DNA from: Larix kaempferi
Taxonomy: Eukaryota; Streptophyta; Pinopsida; Pinales; Pinaceae
Length of the DNA: 64,000 nt
Assembly (NCBI GenBank): GCA_027924585.1
Contig: BSBM01000753.1
Location: 23,146,501 to 23,210,500 of the forward strand
Direction of reading: 5' to 3'
The position numbers were made by a program, and so were the translations under genes. This document shows positions 11,851 to 23,945 of the stretch, one piece after another (the stretch's first letter is position 1; each line of letters starts with the position of its first letter). The notes under the pieces are model-generated. The model was not told the DNA's origin. It worked only from the letters and a program-made list of their open reading frames with translations, and did not search any database.

Positions 11851-11862
11851 TGGTATGAGAGC
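11851..11862 (+). other. Copia-1 primer binding site
   Basis: TGGTATGAGAGC follows the 5' LTR directly. It matches the initiator-Met tRNA primer site except at position 7 (G for C). Confidence 0.85.
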
Positions 11863-12425
11863 TAACATGAGAAGAAGATATTGTGGAGTGACGAAAACTA
11901 GGGTTTCTTATTTAATGGGTTTCTCTCCATAGATTTTGGAAATGCAGTATAGTATATTGACTCTACTCATTAAGGAGAATCTATCTGTCGAAGCATAATT
12001 CAATTTTGAGCATTTTCAGATTTGGCCCTAAAAATTAGAGTTTCCACAAAAATAGAAATTTCTGAAATCTGAAGACATAGCGGGAAGCTCCTTGGAAATA
12101 TCGATGTTTAGAGCTTTGGATCAAGATTTTTGGCTGAGTAAATCTTTGGAAAACTCAAACCCTAACTCGAGGTCCTACCCAGTGAACCCGGGAAAACTAA
12201 AAGGCATTTCTGAATGGTGAAGCTTTGCAGATCTCAAATTATGAATACAACCGGCTGGTCAGATCATCAAGGCGCATCTTTCTATCCTTTCAGAAAGTTG
12301 AAATTCACATTTTTTTATTTTTAGGGTTTTTCCGACAAACCCTAATCCGGGACCAGATCCATTTTTCAGCAAAGCAAGTGGTAAGACCTAAATATTTTCT
12401 ATTTCCATTTGAAGTACTCTTTAAG
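11863..12425 (+). other. Copia-1 5' leader
   Basis: About 560 bases of untranslated leader between the primer binding site and the gag start. The corresponding leader in Copia-2 (48548-49109) is clearly homologous. No separate gene is seen. Confidence 0.6.
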
Positions 12426-15400
12426 ATGTCTCACCACACCAAGCTTGAGGATAAGCTTGAAGGGGATGATAACTTCCGATCTTGGAAGTATAGGATTGGG
12501 TTAATCCTGGAAGAAAATGAATTGGAATCCTACATCAGCTCTGAGGTCCCTATCCTAGAGGATGAAGAGGCTAAGGTATTGCATAAGAAGAACTTGGTCA
12601 AGGCAAAGAGAATCATTGTTGATTCTCTCAAATATCATCTCATACCACATGTGTCATCTCTAAAGACACCCAAGGAGATGTTTGACTTCCTGACCAAGTT
12701 ATTTGAAGGGAAGAACATAAATCAGAAGATGACTCTGCAGAATCAATTGAAAGGGGTCAAGATGTTGAATGGAGAGACCATTCAATCTTACTTCTCCAAG
12801 GTCTCTCAGATCAAGGAACAACTTAAAGCTATGGATGAAGTAGTGAACAATGGTGAAGTTGTTATGACCACTCTGAATGGCCTACTTAGGTCATGGGACT
12901 TGTTTATTCAAGGAATCTATGCAAGAAAGAAATTGATCTCTTTCAGTAGACTGCGGGAGGAATGCTCTCAAGAAGAAGCTAGGCTTGTGGCACGAGAAGA
13001 AAAGATGGGGAATGAATATCAAGCTCTCACAGCGCACACCAAGGGAAGCAAGGTTAAGAGGGAGAAATCTCATAACAAGAAACATTCTCACCCTTATCAC
13101 AAGAAGAAAGATCTATGTCATGTTCGATGTTTCAAATGTAATGAGAAGGGACACTTTGCTTCAGAATGTCCCAAGAAAAAAAGGGACAACAACAAAAACA
13201 ACAACTTCAACAAGAAGAAGAAGGGCAGCAAAAGAAGGTATCATGCTCATGCTGCTGAAGATGATGAACCTCCAAAGAAGAAGGCTCGAGAAGAAAGTGA
13301 TGATGATGATTCATCAAGCGAAGAAGAGTATGTTCTAATCTCTGCTCTCACAAGTACTATCTCTCATGGTTGCAATGATTGGCTTATTGACAGTGGTGCT
13401 TCCAAACACATGAGTGGGTTTAAAGAATCTTTTGTAAATCTATCCGGACATGAATCACCCCATAAAGTGAAACTTGGGGATGACTATCAATACCCCATCA
13501 AAGGAAGTGGTGAATCCTCCTACAACCTATATTCGGGAAAGTCCTTGAAGATGAAAGAAGTTCTCTATGTACCTGGGCTCAAGAAGAACCTGCTCTCCAT
13601 ATCTGCATTGGATGCAAAAGGTATGAGGGTTGCATTCATAGATGGACAAGTTCTAATGTGGCCAAAAGGTAAAACCATTGATGATGCAGTAGTGATTGGA
13701 GAGCAAGAGGGAGGATTGTATAAATTGAAAGGACAACGTAAACATGCCATGGTGCATGATTCCATGGAGCCAAGTGAACTTTGGCATAGAATACTTTCAC
13801 ATGTGCACTACAAAGCATTACCAATTGCAAGTAAAGTTGTAGAAGGTCTTCCTGAAATAAAGACCAAGCATGAAGGTATTTGCAAAGGATGTGCAAAAGG
13901 AAAGAACATAAAGAAAGCATTTCCAAGCAGTGAAAACAAGGCTAAAGGAATCTTGGAAATCATCCACTCTGATGTATGCGGTCCGATGTCATCCAGTTCT
14001 CTGAGTGGGTATATTTAGTATGTCTCTTTCATTCATGACTCCTATAGAAAGACTTGGGTTTACTTCTTGAAGAACAAAGATGAAGTATTTGATAAGTTCA
14101 AGGATATCAAAACCTTGATGTAGAACCAAACTGATAAGAAGATCAAAACATTTAGATCCGACAATGGTGGAGAATTCACCTTAGGTGACTTCAAGAAGCT
14201 ATGTAGTGATTCAGGGATCAAGAGGGAGTTGACTGCTCCTTACAATCCACAACAGAATGGAGTTGCAGAAAGAAAGAACAGAACAATCATGGAAGTAGCA
14301 AGGGCAATGCTGCATGACCAGGATCTACCTATGCATCTATGGGCAGAAGCATCTAGGACAACTGTATATGTGCATAATAGAACACCCCACAAGATATTGG
14401 ACAACAAGACACCAGAAGAGGTCTTCTCTGGTAAGAAACCTAAAGTCAGCCATCTCAGAATATTTGGTTGTCCATTATATAATCATGTACCAAAGGAAAA
14501 GAGGACTAAGCTAGATCCTTCAGGAAAGAAGGGTATCTTTGTGGGTTACAATGAAAGCTTGAAGGCTTACAGAATTTACTTTTCAGGGTTCAAAAAAATT
14601 GATGTCAACAGGGATGTAACATTTGATGAAAATTCAGCATTCATCAAATCTAGGAAGACACCTGTTGAAGTTTATGAAGAACCTAAGGAAACTAGATTTC
14701 AAGACACTACCATGACTGAAGCAATTCCAGATGTTGATCGTGAAATTGAAGATCTACAACAACCTGTAGATCCACCCCGTGAGAATAACTCTCACAAGAG
14801 AAAACCTGGATGGGCTAGAGATCTCAATCAAGATGTGGAAAGATATGGCATTCTAGAATAAGTACACATAGCAAAGAAGAGAACTAGATCACATACCAGC
14901 TATGTTGCTTTACTCTGTGATATCATGAACAAAGAACCTTCTAGTTATGAAGAAGCATCGGAAAAGAAAGAATGGAAGGATGCCATGGTCGAAGAATACC
15001 AATCAATAATGAAGAATGATGTTTGGGATGTTGTCCCAAGACCTGAAGGGAAGTCTATTGTGACTTCCAAGTGGATCTAAGAGATCAAGCATGCTGCCGA
15101 TGGCAGCATAGAGAAATACAAGGAAAGATTCATAGCTCATGGCTTCTCTCAGAAAGAGGGAATAGATTATGAAGAAAATTTTGCTCCTATAGGCAGGTAG
15201 ACTTCCATCAGATCAGTACTTTCCCTGACTGCAGTGATGAAATGGAAGATACACCAGATGGATGTCAAGATTACTTTCTTGAATGGTGTAGTTGAAGAGG
15301 AAGTTTATGTGGAGTAGCCACTCGGTTTTGAAACACATGACAACGAGTCATATGTGTGCAGATTAAAGAAAGCCTTGTATGGCTTGAAGCAAGCTACCAA

Positions 15401-16478
15401 AACTTGGTATGGTAGGATGGATAGTTTCCTATCTAGTTTGGGCTTTACCAAGAGTAAAGCGAATTCCAACCTTTACTACAAGGTTGAGGAAAGAAATCCT
15501 TTGATACTACCCCTATATGTGGATGACCTATTTGTAACAGGAGATGATAGACTAATTGTTGATACAAAGAGGAAGCTTGTTGCCGAGTTCTATATGAAGG
15601 ACTTGGGGATGATGCACTATTTTCTAGGTATGGAGGTGTGGCAGAGTGCAGATGGGATCTTCCTTGAACAAGGGAAGTATACAGTCGATATCCTGAAGAG
15701 GTTTGGGAGGATGGATTGCAAGGACATGGCCACACCTATGGAATCGAACCTAAATCTTCTATGTGCTGCTTCATCTGAGTCGGTTGATGTCTCTATGTAT
15801 CGTCAGATGTTTGGGTCCTTGATGTACCTGACAAACACAAGACCAGATATTTGCTTTACGGTGAACACATTGAGCCAGTTCCTGACAGATTCAAGGAGTG
15901 TTCACCTAGTTGTTGTAAAGCATGTTCTAAGGTACCTAAAGGGTACAGTTTATTATGGGCTCAAGTATGAAGCGAATCAAAAGTTTAACCTGCAGGGTTA
16001 TGTTGATTCAGATTGGGAAGGTAGTGCTGCAGATAGGAAGAGCACATCTGGGTGCTTCTTCAGTATGGGATCAAGTGTGATCTCTTGGTTTAGCAGGAAG
16101 CAGTCATGCGTAGCACTGATTACAGCCGAGGCAGAGTATGTTGCAGCCTGTTCGGCCAGTTGTGAGGCAATATGGCTTCGAAAGCTGTTGTTAGAGTTAT
16201 TTGATCTCCCGCTGGAGACTACTGGTATCTTTTGTGACAACCAGAGTTGTGTGAAGCTATCTGAGAACCATGTGTTCCACGACATGTCGAAGCACATTGA
16301 GATCAAATATCACTATATCAGGGATATGTTGCAGAGAGGAGCAGTGAAGCTCCTGTATGTTGCGACAAATGAGCAGATTGCAGATGTGCTGACAAAGCCA
16401 CTAGCTAGAGTGAAGTTTGAGTACTTCAGAGGGAGGCTTGGCATTCTTCAGATCGACGACACTTCGAGGAAGAAGTGA
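12426..16478 (+). pseudogene. Copia-1 gag-pol polyprotein, six in-frame stops
   Basis: One continuous frame of about 1350 codons. The start MSHHTKLEDKLEGDD is chosen because homology with Copia-2 begins there, although the frame is open further upstream. Domains in order: capsid-like gag (residues 1-220); zinc knuckle CFKCNEKGHFASEC (about 235); an acidic linker; aspartic protease WLIDSGASKHM (Asp about 322); GAG-pre-integrase with LWHRILSHVHY and CKGCAKGK; integrase core with HSDVCGP, FRSDNGGEF and NGVAERKNRT; reverse transcriptase with LYVDDLFVTG (about 1032); and RNase H with TAEAEYVA and DNQSCVKL. Stops fall at 14016, 14121, 14859, 15078, 15198 and 15315, all between the GAG-pre-integrase region and early RT. 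There is no frameshift. The last third (15354-16478) is open to the natural end. Confidence 0.95.
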
Positions 16479-16542
16479 TGGACACATTTGCTGAAGCCAT
16501 TCCAAGCATGGTGGAAGGAGGATGTTTCACATGGCTATGGAT
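16479..16542 (+). other. Copia-1 3' non-coding region, proximal piece
   Basis: The short stretch after the pol stop matches 53075-53143 of Copia-2. It breaks at 16547 where Copia-3 has inserted and continues at 22722. Confidence 0.8.
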
Positions 16543-16547
16543 GTAAG
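16543..16547. other. Target site duplication of Copia-3 (left)
   Basis: GTAAG here and again at 22717-22721 flank Copia-3. Removing the element and one copy restores alignment with Copia-2. Confidence 0.92.
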
Positions 16548-17303
16548 TGTTCGGATATCCACATCATCTATTTCGGGATACATCATCTATTTCAGGATCT
16601 TGCATGATCTATTTCAGGATATGATCTATTTCAGGATCTTGCATGCACAGGCATGCATCCCAGTCACCAGTTTGATGCCTCCAGCACCTTATCCACCTTC
16701 TTCTAGCACCTAGGAGCCACTTACCACAGAGTTTTAGCCCTCCTAAGCTGAAAGGCGCCCTCTTCTCACCTACTGCCAGAGAAGGGCGCACTTGTTCACC
16801 TACCACTGCAGATTCACTTCAGTTACACTCAGTTAGCTCCGATTCTCCCTGATTTGAGGCTAGTTTCACTCCCGACTGACTGTATCACTTCCGTTTGACC
16901 TCCAGTTTGATTAGGTGACTTGTTCTGACTTCAGTTAGCCTCCCATGCGCCCCCACTGAGCCTCCAGATCCTATATCAGTGCTACACACTTCAGTTACAT
17001 TTATTATACTCAGTTAGACTCAGATTGACACCTGGATGACTGGTTGTTGTGATTGATGAGCACCACCGATGATTTATGAGGACTCCTAGATAGAGTCAAG
17101 CTACTCCATTTCAGTGATTCGAATGACCTCCTTAGGCAATTCGAATTGCTCAGTCATTGTGACAGTTTGTATAGTAATTCATTCACCCTTTCTGGGATAG
17201 AGAGCACTGCTGCATGTTTTGCACAGTTTTGCACCATATTTTCTATGTTCATCTGTTGTGATTGATTTACTTGTTCATTAGATCTGCTGTGACTAATTTT
17301 ACA
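16548..17303 (+). repeat. Copia-3 5' LTR
   Basis: 756 bp. U3 opens with tandem copies of an ATCTATTTC(A/G)GGAT unit: four here against three in the 3' LTR, which accounts for the 17-bp length difference. Confidence 0.95.
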
Positions 17304-17315
17304 TGGTATCAGAGC
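17304..17315 (+). other. Copia-3 primer binding site
   Basis: TGGTATCAGAGC, a perfect initiator-Met tRNA primer site, abuts the LTR end at 17303. Confidence 0.95.
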
Positions 17316-17724
17316 CATTGCAGGGACAAGATCTCTTTTCTACAGGTGTTTATACAAGAAGATTTGACTGAATTGCTAAAAATTGCAAAAAGTTTGGCAT
17401 GAGATATCTCAAGGGCATTCGCTCCTGTGCATGCAAAGCTTGAAAAATATTCCAATACCACTCCAGAAGCTTGAGTTACCACATAATTCCTGGATCTAAT
17501 ACATTGGACCTATTCAACATTGCTTGAAATCCAATCCCAGGTGTGATGCAACTCTCAAAGGGTGGATTGTTTGACCTTATTGTGGTTGTTTTGATGTGAT
17601 TTGCAGGTTTATTGTCTCCTCCAATTGCACTCGCTACCTTCTGCATGCAAGCCTTTCTACAGCATTTGCATTCGCTATAGTCTGCATGCAAGCTTCCTCT
17701 TCATCAGTTGACTCAATCCTTGCA
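17316..17724 (+). other. Copia-3 5' leader
   Basis: About 410 bases between the primer binding site and the chosen start codon. The gag frame is open upstream from 17596, but those residues do not resemble the start of a copia gag. Confidence 0.6.
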
Positions 17725-20700
17725 ATGGAATACTCTTCTTCAAAGCCTATCCTCACCCCATTCAATTATTTTGATTGGAAAGATGATATGGAGATCATAT
17801 TACGTTCAAAAGGTTACTACCGAGTCACTCTTGGTCTTGAATTGGAGCCAAACAATGTGGCAGAAAGAACCAAACACTACAACAAGCTTGATGAAGCTTA
17901 CGGTCTTCTTTGTCTCTCCATCTCCAAGGATCTTCACTTCCATCTCAGCGGATTGAAGACTCCAAAAGCCATATGGGAGCAACTTGAAACACTATTCGGC
18001 AAGCAGGATGAGCTTAGGGCTTTTCAATTAGAGAATGAATTGATTGGCCTTAATCCTGAGAATTTCAAGACCATCAATGAATTCTTCACAAAATTCAAGA
18101 ACTTGAACTTGCAATTGAAGAACAGTGGTGTTATCAAAGAGGATAAACAGTTGATCCTCTCCATTCTAAGCAAGCTTGGGAAAGATTATTCGGTATTTGT
18201 CTCCACTTTCAATTCCGGTCGGCTAACTACCCCGAATTGGAAGATGCCTACCTTGAATGCATTCATTGAGTCCGTTACGAAAGAGCATGACAAGTTGATT
18301 CAAATGGGGTCCATAAGCTCCAAAGATTCAGCCCTATTTGTTCAAGGACCCAAGATCTCGAATGGTAAAGGAAAGCTAAAGAAGGAGAAGCCCAAATTCG
18401 AGCCTCACAAGCGAAAAGACAAAGGCAAGCAAACGGATGCACCATCCAGTTTGAAATCCAAGCAAAAGGGCAAAGAAGGTAACCAAAAATCTAAATGTAC
18501 TTATTGTAACCGTGGCTTTCATCCCGAAAGTTCATGTATGAAGAAGACTATAGATCAAATGGCCCTCCTTTTGGAAAAGAACAACATAACCCTTCCTGAC
18601 GGTGCAAGGAAGAAGGATCGGAATGACGATCATGAAAGAGGACAAGCACTCATGGCAACGGTTTCGAAGCCCACTCTCTTGATAGATTCGGGTGCATCAA
18701 ATCATATGGCTGCAAATATTGATTCTTTTTCCTCATTCGATCCAAACAGCTCCATCCCCATCCATTTGGGAGATGACTCAAAAATTTCTTCAAAAGGCAA
18801 AGGTACGATTCATGTAGAACATGGATGCTTTAAGAATGTTCTCTATGTGCCTTCCTTAGCTTCAAATATCCTTTCTGTGTATCAAATGACACATACTGGT
18901 GATCCAAAGAAAGTCACATTCAGCCCTAATACAGTTGAAATTTCTGATATCAAAAGTGGAAGACTAGTTGCGGTTGGGAAGGCAAACCACACTGCAAAAT
19001 GTTATGAGTTTTCGCACTTTATACCGCTTGCAAAGCCCACCGCTCTTCGCACACATGGTAATGAGGTTAGTAGGCTTTGGCATGAAAGATTTGGACATCT
19101 AAATTATAATTATTTGCTGCTGCTATCAAATAAATCCATGGTAGATGGGCTTCCACAACTCCGTTCCTCGAAGGGAATATGCACCGGTTGCATTATTGGG
19201 AAGCACCCCGAGCACAGATTCGACCGCGGCAAGGCTAGCAGAGCCTCTACTATTTTGGGATTGATCCATTCTGATATCAGTGGTCCGCTGCCCCATATGT
19301 CATTAAATGGTTCAAGGTATGTTTTGACATTTATTGACGATTTTTCCCGCTTTACATGGGTATTCTTTCTCAAAAACAAGTCAGAAGTGCTTGGAAAATT
19401 CAAGGATTTTAAGGCTTCTGTTGAGACCACCACTGAGAGCAAGATCAAAGCTCTTAGATCTGATAATGGTGGGGAATATATCAAGTCTGATTTGCTGCAA
19501 CTTTGTGCCCAAAGCGGAATCAAGATCCAACATACAGTTCCCTACACACCCCAGCAGAACGGTGTAGCGGAAAGGAAAAACCGCTCACTGAAAGAGATGG
19601 CTACATGCATGATTGAATCGAAAGGTTTGGCTGCAAATCTTTGGGCTGAAGCAATCAATTTTGCTGCATATATACAGAACCGTGTTCCACATTCATCCAT
19701 GAAAGGTATGACTCCTTTCGAAGCATTCTTTGGTCACAAACCGGATGTGTCAAATTTGAAAGTTTTTGGCTCTACTGCATGGGCTAGAATTCCTTCTTAG
19801 AAGAGACGAGCTTTGGATCCATAAAGTATCGAGTGCATATTGATAGGATATGGGGAAGAATCAAAAGCATATAAACTCATTGATATCAGATCTAAAAAGA
19901 TATTCATAGAGCGCAGTGTGCAGTTTGAAGAACCGCTTCAAGAATTGCAACTAGTTGAGGAGAAAACTGTCAATTCACCGCCTTCACCAGAAGAAGATTC
20001 GAGCAGCGATAATGAAGGTATGAGTTCTGATATTTCTGATATTGTAGCAGCATATGATGATCATGACATATCAGGTTCGGAATCCGACCATTCAGATCCC
20101 CCTCAGTTACCAAAGTGGGCCCAAAACACTCTACAATCTGCTGGTTCTAGTCTTGGAAATCCTGCTGATCCGAGACGAACAAGAGGAGACTTTCAAAGGG
20201 CAGGTATGGCTCTTTCTATTGCTGATCCATTTCTTCCTGAGATTTGTTATTTGATGGCTGGTTCAGATCCCCAATCATACTATTCAGCCCATCGAGATCC
20301 GAGATGGAAAAGTGCCATGGATGAAGAGTACAGTTCTCTTCAAAAGAACAATACATGGGAGCTAGTTTCTCTTCCACCTGGAAGAAAATTAGTGAAGTGT
20401 AAATGGGTCTACCGTACTAAAGTTGCTGCTGATGGCACTATCAGTAAATATAAAGCAAGGTTGGTGGCAAAAGGTTTTTCCCAAGTCCAAGGAGTGGACT
20501 ACACAGAGACCTTTGCACCGGTTGCAAAGATGGATTCCATCCGCCTTGTTTTAGCTATTGCCACATCCAAGCACTAGGAAGTGCATCACATGGATGTGAA
20601 GAGTGCATTTTTACATGGAGACCTTGCTGAAGAGGTCTATATGCAGCAGCCAGAGGGTTATACATCAGATCCATCATTGGTTTGTAGATTGAAGAAATCT

Positions 20701-21801
20701 TTGTACGGGTTAAAACAGGCCCCAAGAGCTTGGTACGCAAAGATGGACTCCTTCCTTCTTTCTCAGAATTTCCAAAGATGCAAATCTGATCCGAATGTCT
20801 ATCTTCAGTGAGTTAAAGGTAATTTGTTGGTTATTGTACTTTATGTTGATGATCTGCTTATTACTGGTAGCACACTTACTTCAATAAATAAGCTAAAATC
20901 TGCCTTGAATCTAGCTTTTCACATGAGCGATTTGGGCTTGCTGAGTCACTTTTTGGGCTTGGAGATAGCTCAAAATTTCGATGGGATCACTATATCTCAG
21001 CAAAAATATGCTTCCGACCTGTTATTGAAGTTTAATATGGCTGAATGTAAGGCAGCCCCGTTCCCATTCCTCTCAGGAATCAGTCTTGAGGAGGGATATT
21101 CCACACCGCTTGCAGATTGCAGTATGTATCGACAGTTGATTGGTTCACTACTTTATTTGACACATTCACGGCCTGATATCTCATATGCCGTGAGTGTCGT
21201 GTCAAGATATATGCAGCAGCCACATGAGCTTCATTGGCGAGCAGCCAAGCGGATCTTGCAGTATGTGCAAGGTACGAGACAGTTTGGCATACATTATGCT
21301 GCAGATTCTGAGCTAGATTTCATTGGTTTTACTGATTCAGATTGGGCAGGTGATAGCATTGATCGGAAGTCCACTTCCGGTTATGTTTTCATGATTGGTC
21401 ATGGTGCTATTTGCTGGTCCAGCAAAAAGCAAGCAGCCATTGCACTTTCTTTAGCAGAGGCAGAGTATCGAGGGGCAGTCAATGCCTGCATTCAGGCAGT
21501 TTGGTTGCAGGGTATTCTTTCCGAGTTTGGTTTTGGTGGCACTACTTCGACTGTCCTATTTTGTGACAATCAAAGTGCTATCAAGATCTCCACAGATCCA
21601 GTTCAGCGGAAGAGGACCAAACACATTGAGATTCATATGCATTACATTCGACAGTTGGTGCATGACCGCACCATCATTCTGCAATATTGCCCTACTGATG
21701 AGCAAATTGCAGACATCTTCACCAAGAGCTTCACTGAGAAGAAGTTCTCTTACCTCCGTTCACTGTTGGGGGTGAGTTCCATCATGGTGGAGACAGATTG
21801 A
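17725..21801 (+). pseudogene. Copia-3 gag-pol polyprotein, four in-frame stops
   Basis: A single frame of about 1358 codons. The start at 17725 is chosen because MEYSSSKPILTPFNYFDWKD is a typical copia gag N-terminus. Domains in order: gag (residues 1-230); zinc knuckle CTYCNRGFHPESSC (about 258, CX2CX4HX4C); protease LLIDSGASNHM (Asp about 321); GAG-pre-integrase with LWHERFGHLNY and CTGCIIGKH; integrase with HSDISGP, RSDNGGEY and NGVAERKNRS; RT with LYVDDLLITG (about 1041); and RNase H with LAEAEYRG and DNQSAIKI. Stops at 19798 (TAG), 19822 (TAA), 20575 (TAG) and 20809 (TGA) lie in late integrase and early RT. The last two stand where related elements usually have Trp, so G-to-A change is plausible. 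There is no frameshift, and all catalytic motifs are present. Confidence 0.96.
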
Positions 21802-21817
21802 TTCATTATTATGCTTT

Positions 21818-21831
21818 AGCTTGAGGGGGGG
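21818..21831 (+). other. Upstream duplicate polypurine tract, Copia-3
   Basis: AGCTTGAGGGGGGG lies just after the pol stop and is identical to the tract beside the 3' LTR, 146 bases downstream. No LTR follows this copy. Confidence 0.7.
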
Positions 21832-21963
21832 CTTTCTTCCCACTGGGTTTTCCCTCTTTCCTCACTTAGTTTATTTTCAGCATTTTTTGGATTATTGTAT
21901 TGGGGTGACCTTTGGTCTTAGTTACCAGGGCCCCACATTATTTTAGTTGGCACATCATAGCCT

Positions 21964-21977
21964 AGCTTGAGGGGGGG
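21964..21977 (+). other. Polypurine tract beside Copia-3 3' LTR
   Basis: AGCTTGAGGGGGGG directly precedes the TG of the 3' LTR at 21978, the standard place for plus-strand priming. Confidence 0.9.
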
Positions 21978-22716
21978 TGTTCGGATATCCACATCATCTA
22001 TTTCGGGATACATCATCTATTTCAGGATCTTTAATGATCTATTTCAGGATCTTGCATGCACAGGCATGCATCCCAGTCACCAGTTTGATGCCTCCAGCAC
22101 CTTATCCACCTTCTTCTAGCACCCGGGAGCCACTTACCACAGAGTTTTAGCCCTCCTAAGCTGAAAGGCGCCCTCTTCTCACCTATTGCCAGAGAAGGGC
22201 GCACTTGTTCACCTACCACTGCAGATTCACTTCAGTTACACTCAGTTAGCTTCGATTCTCCCTGATTTGAGGCTAGTTTCACTCCCGACTGACTGTATCA
22301 CTTCCGTTTGACCTCCAGTTTGATTAGGTGACTTGTTCTGACTTCAGTTAGCCTCCCATGCGCCCCCACTGAGCCTCCAGATCCTATATCAGTGCTACAC
22401 ACTTCAGTTACATTTATTATACTCAGTTAGACTCAGATTGACACCTGGATGACTGGTTGTTGTGATTGATGAGCACCACCGATGATTTATGAGGACTCCT
22501 AGATAGAGTCAAGCTACTCCATTTCAGTGATTCGAATGACCTCCTTAGGCAATTCGAATTGCTCAGTCATTGTGACAGTTTGTATAGTAATTCATTCACC
22601 CTTTCTGGGATAGAGAGCACTGCTGCATGTTTTGCACAGTTTTGCACCATATTTTCTATGTTCATCTGTTGTGATTGATTTACTTGTTCATTAGATCTGC
22701 TGTGACTAATTTTACA
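21978..22716 (+). repeat. Copia-3 3' LTR
   Basis: 739 bp, nearly identical to the 5' LTR, with one fewer U3 repeat unit. It ends TTTTACA, followed by the GTAAG duplication. Confidence 0.95.
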
Positions 22717-22721
22717 GTAAG
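22717..22721. other. Target site duplication of Copia-3 (right)
   Basis: GTAAG, the second copy of the duplication at 16543-16547. Confidence 0.92.
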
Positions 22722-22750
22722 TGCGGGATGATGTTCTAGTTTCTACTCTA

Positions 22751-23340
22751 TATGATCAGTTGGATCATTTATATGTATGTATGTACACATCATGTTGGAT
22801 GTTGGATATGATCAGTTGGATCATTTATATATATGTATGTACGCATCATTTTGGATGTTGGATATGATCAGTTGGATCATTTATATGTATGTATGTACAC
22901 ATCATGTTGGATGCTGGATATGATCAGGTAGATCATGTATTTGTATATGTATCAGGTGGATACTTGTATGATCAGGAAGATCATGTATATGTATTAGGTG
23001 GATACTTGTATGATCAGGTAGATCATGTATTTGTATAAGTATCAGGTGGATACTTGTATGATCAACTAGATCATGTATTTGTGTATGTATCAGGTGGATG
23101 CATTATGTACATCATATGGATGCATTTGTATGATCAGGTAGATCATGTATGATGATATGTATCAGGTAGATACTTTGTATGGATCAGATGGATATACTAT
23201 TTGATCAGGATGATCACAAATGATGAGCTTCAGGATGTTGCTCCAGATGATACGCATCAGGTTGATGGTATGATGATGATCAGGTTGATCATGTGATGAT
23301 GTACATCAGGATGATGTATGGTGAGTATCGGTTTGATACC
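22751..23340 (+). repeat. Tandem repeats with ATGATC-GATCAT dyads, Copia-1 3' region
   Basis: It starts with three 56-bp units (22751, 22807, 22863) and continues as shorter, degenerate units to about 23340. Most units hold ATGATCAGTTGGATCAT or a variant, an inverted repeat of six bases around five. The homologous place in Copia-2 (53186-53600) has 50-bp units of the same kind. It is non-coding, and lies between pol and the 3' LTR. Confidence 0.85.
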
Positions 23341-23361
23341 CTATGCTCATGGACAAGTTGT

Positions 23362-23945
23362 GCTGGTAGCATAGAAAAGACCCTTTAAAAACTGAATAGG
23401 TAGAGCGGTGTGCTCGTAACATCCTAGGTTGCTCTATCGAGATCCGTACAGGTAGAGAGGTGTGCTCGTAACATCCTGGGATTATCTAAGTAGGTTTTGC
23501 TACATGTAGCATAGAAAAAACCCTTTAAAATCTGGACAGTTAGAGCGGTGTGCTTGTAACATCCTGGGATGCTCTATCGAGATCCAGACAGGTAGAGCGG
23601 TGTGCTCCTAACATCCTGGGATTCTCTGAGTAGGTTTTGCTACAGTTTCGCATAGAAAAGATCCTTTCAAAACTGGATAGGTAAGAGATGTGCTCGTAAC
23701 ATCTTGGGTTGCTCTATCAAGATCTGGACAGGTAGAGCGGTGTGCTCGTAATATCCTGGGATGCTCTGAGTAGGTTTTGTGAAAATTCACATAGAAAAGA
23801 TCCTTTAAAATCTGGATAGGTAGAGCGGTGTGCTCGTAACATCCTGGGATGATCTATCGAGATCCAAACAGGTAGAGCGGTTTGCTCGTAACATCCTGGG
23901 ATTCTCTCAATAGGATTTGTGAAGGTCAACATGTAAAAGAACCTA
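23362..23945 (+). repeat. About 140-bp higher-order tandem repeat, Copia-1 3' region
   Basis: There are four units, with junctions near 23370, 23511, 23650, 23790 and 23929. Each contains two copies of a block reading GGTAGAGCGGTGTGCTCGTA and each begins CATAGAAAAGA with variants. Open frames on the minus strand here are by-products of the repeat. Copia-2 has a diverged counterpart at 53640-54230. Confidence 0.8.

Larger units (their letters stand above)
16548..22716 (+). mobile_element. Copia-3: young, nearly intact Ty1/copia element
   Basis: 6169 bp, bounded by LTRs of 756 and 739 bp (TGTTCGG...TTTTACA) and a perfect 5-bp GTAAG duplication. It has a perfect primer binding site, one gag-pol frame, two polypurine tracts and a 3' LTR. 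By eye the LTRs differ by about six substitutions and one 17-bp repeat unit, so this is the most recent insertion in the window. It is a different copia family from Copia-1 and Copia-2: LTR, gag and zinc knuckle are all unlike theirs. Four in-frame stops in pol mean this copy cannot make its own polyprotein. Confidence 0.96.

Noticed and set aside
12985-13338. Arg/Lys-rich plus-strand frame inside Copia-1 gag
   Set aside because: It is an overlapping alternative frame of the zinc-knuckle region, and the real gag frame is continuous through it.
22751-23340. CRISPR-like array of repeats and spacers
   Set aside because: The repeats are head-to-tail without unique spacers, lie inside a plant retrotransposon and have no cas genes nearby.
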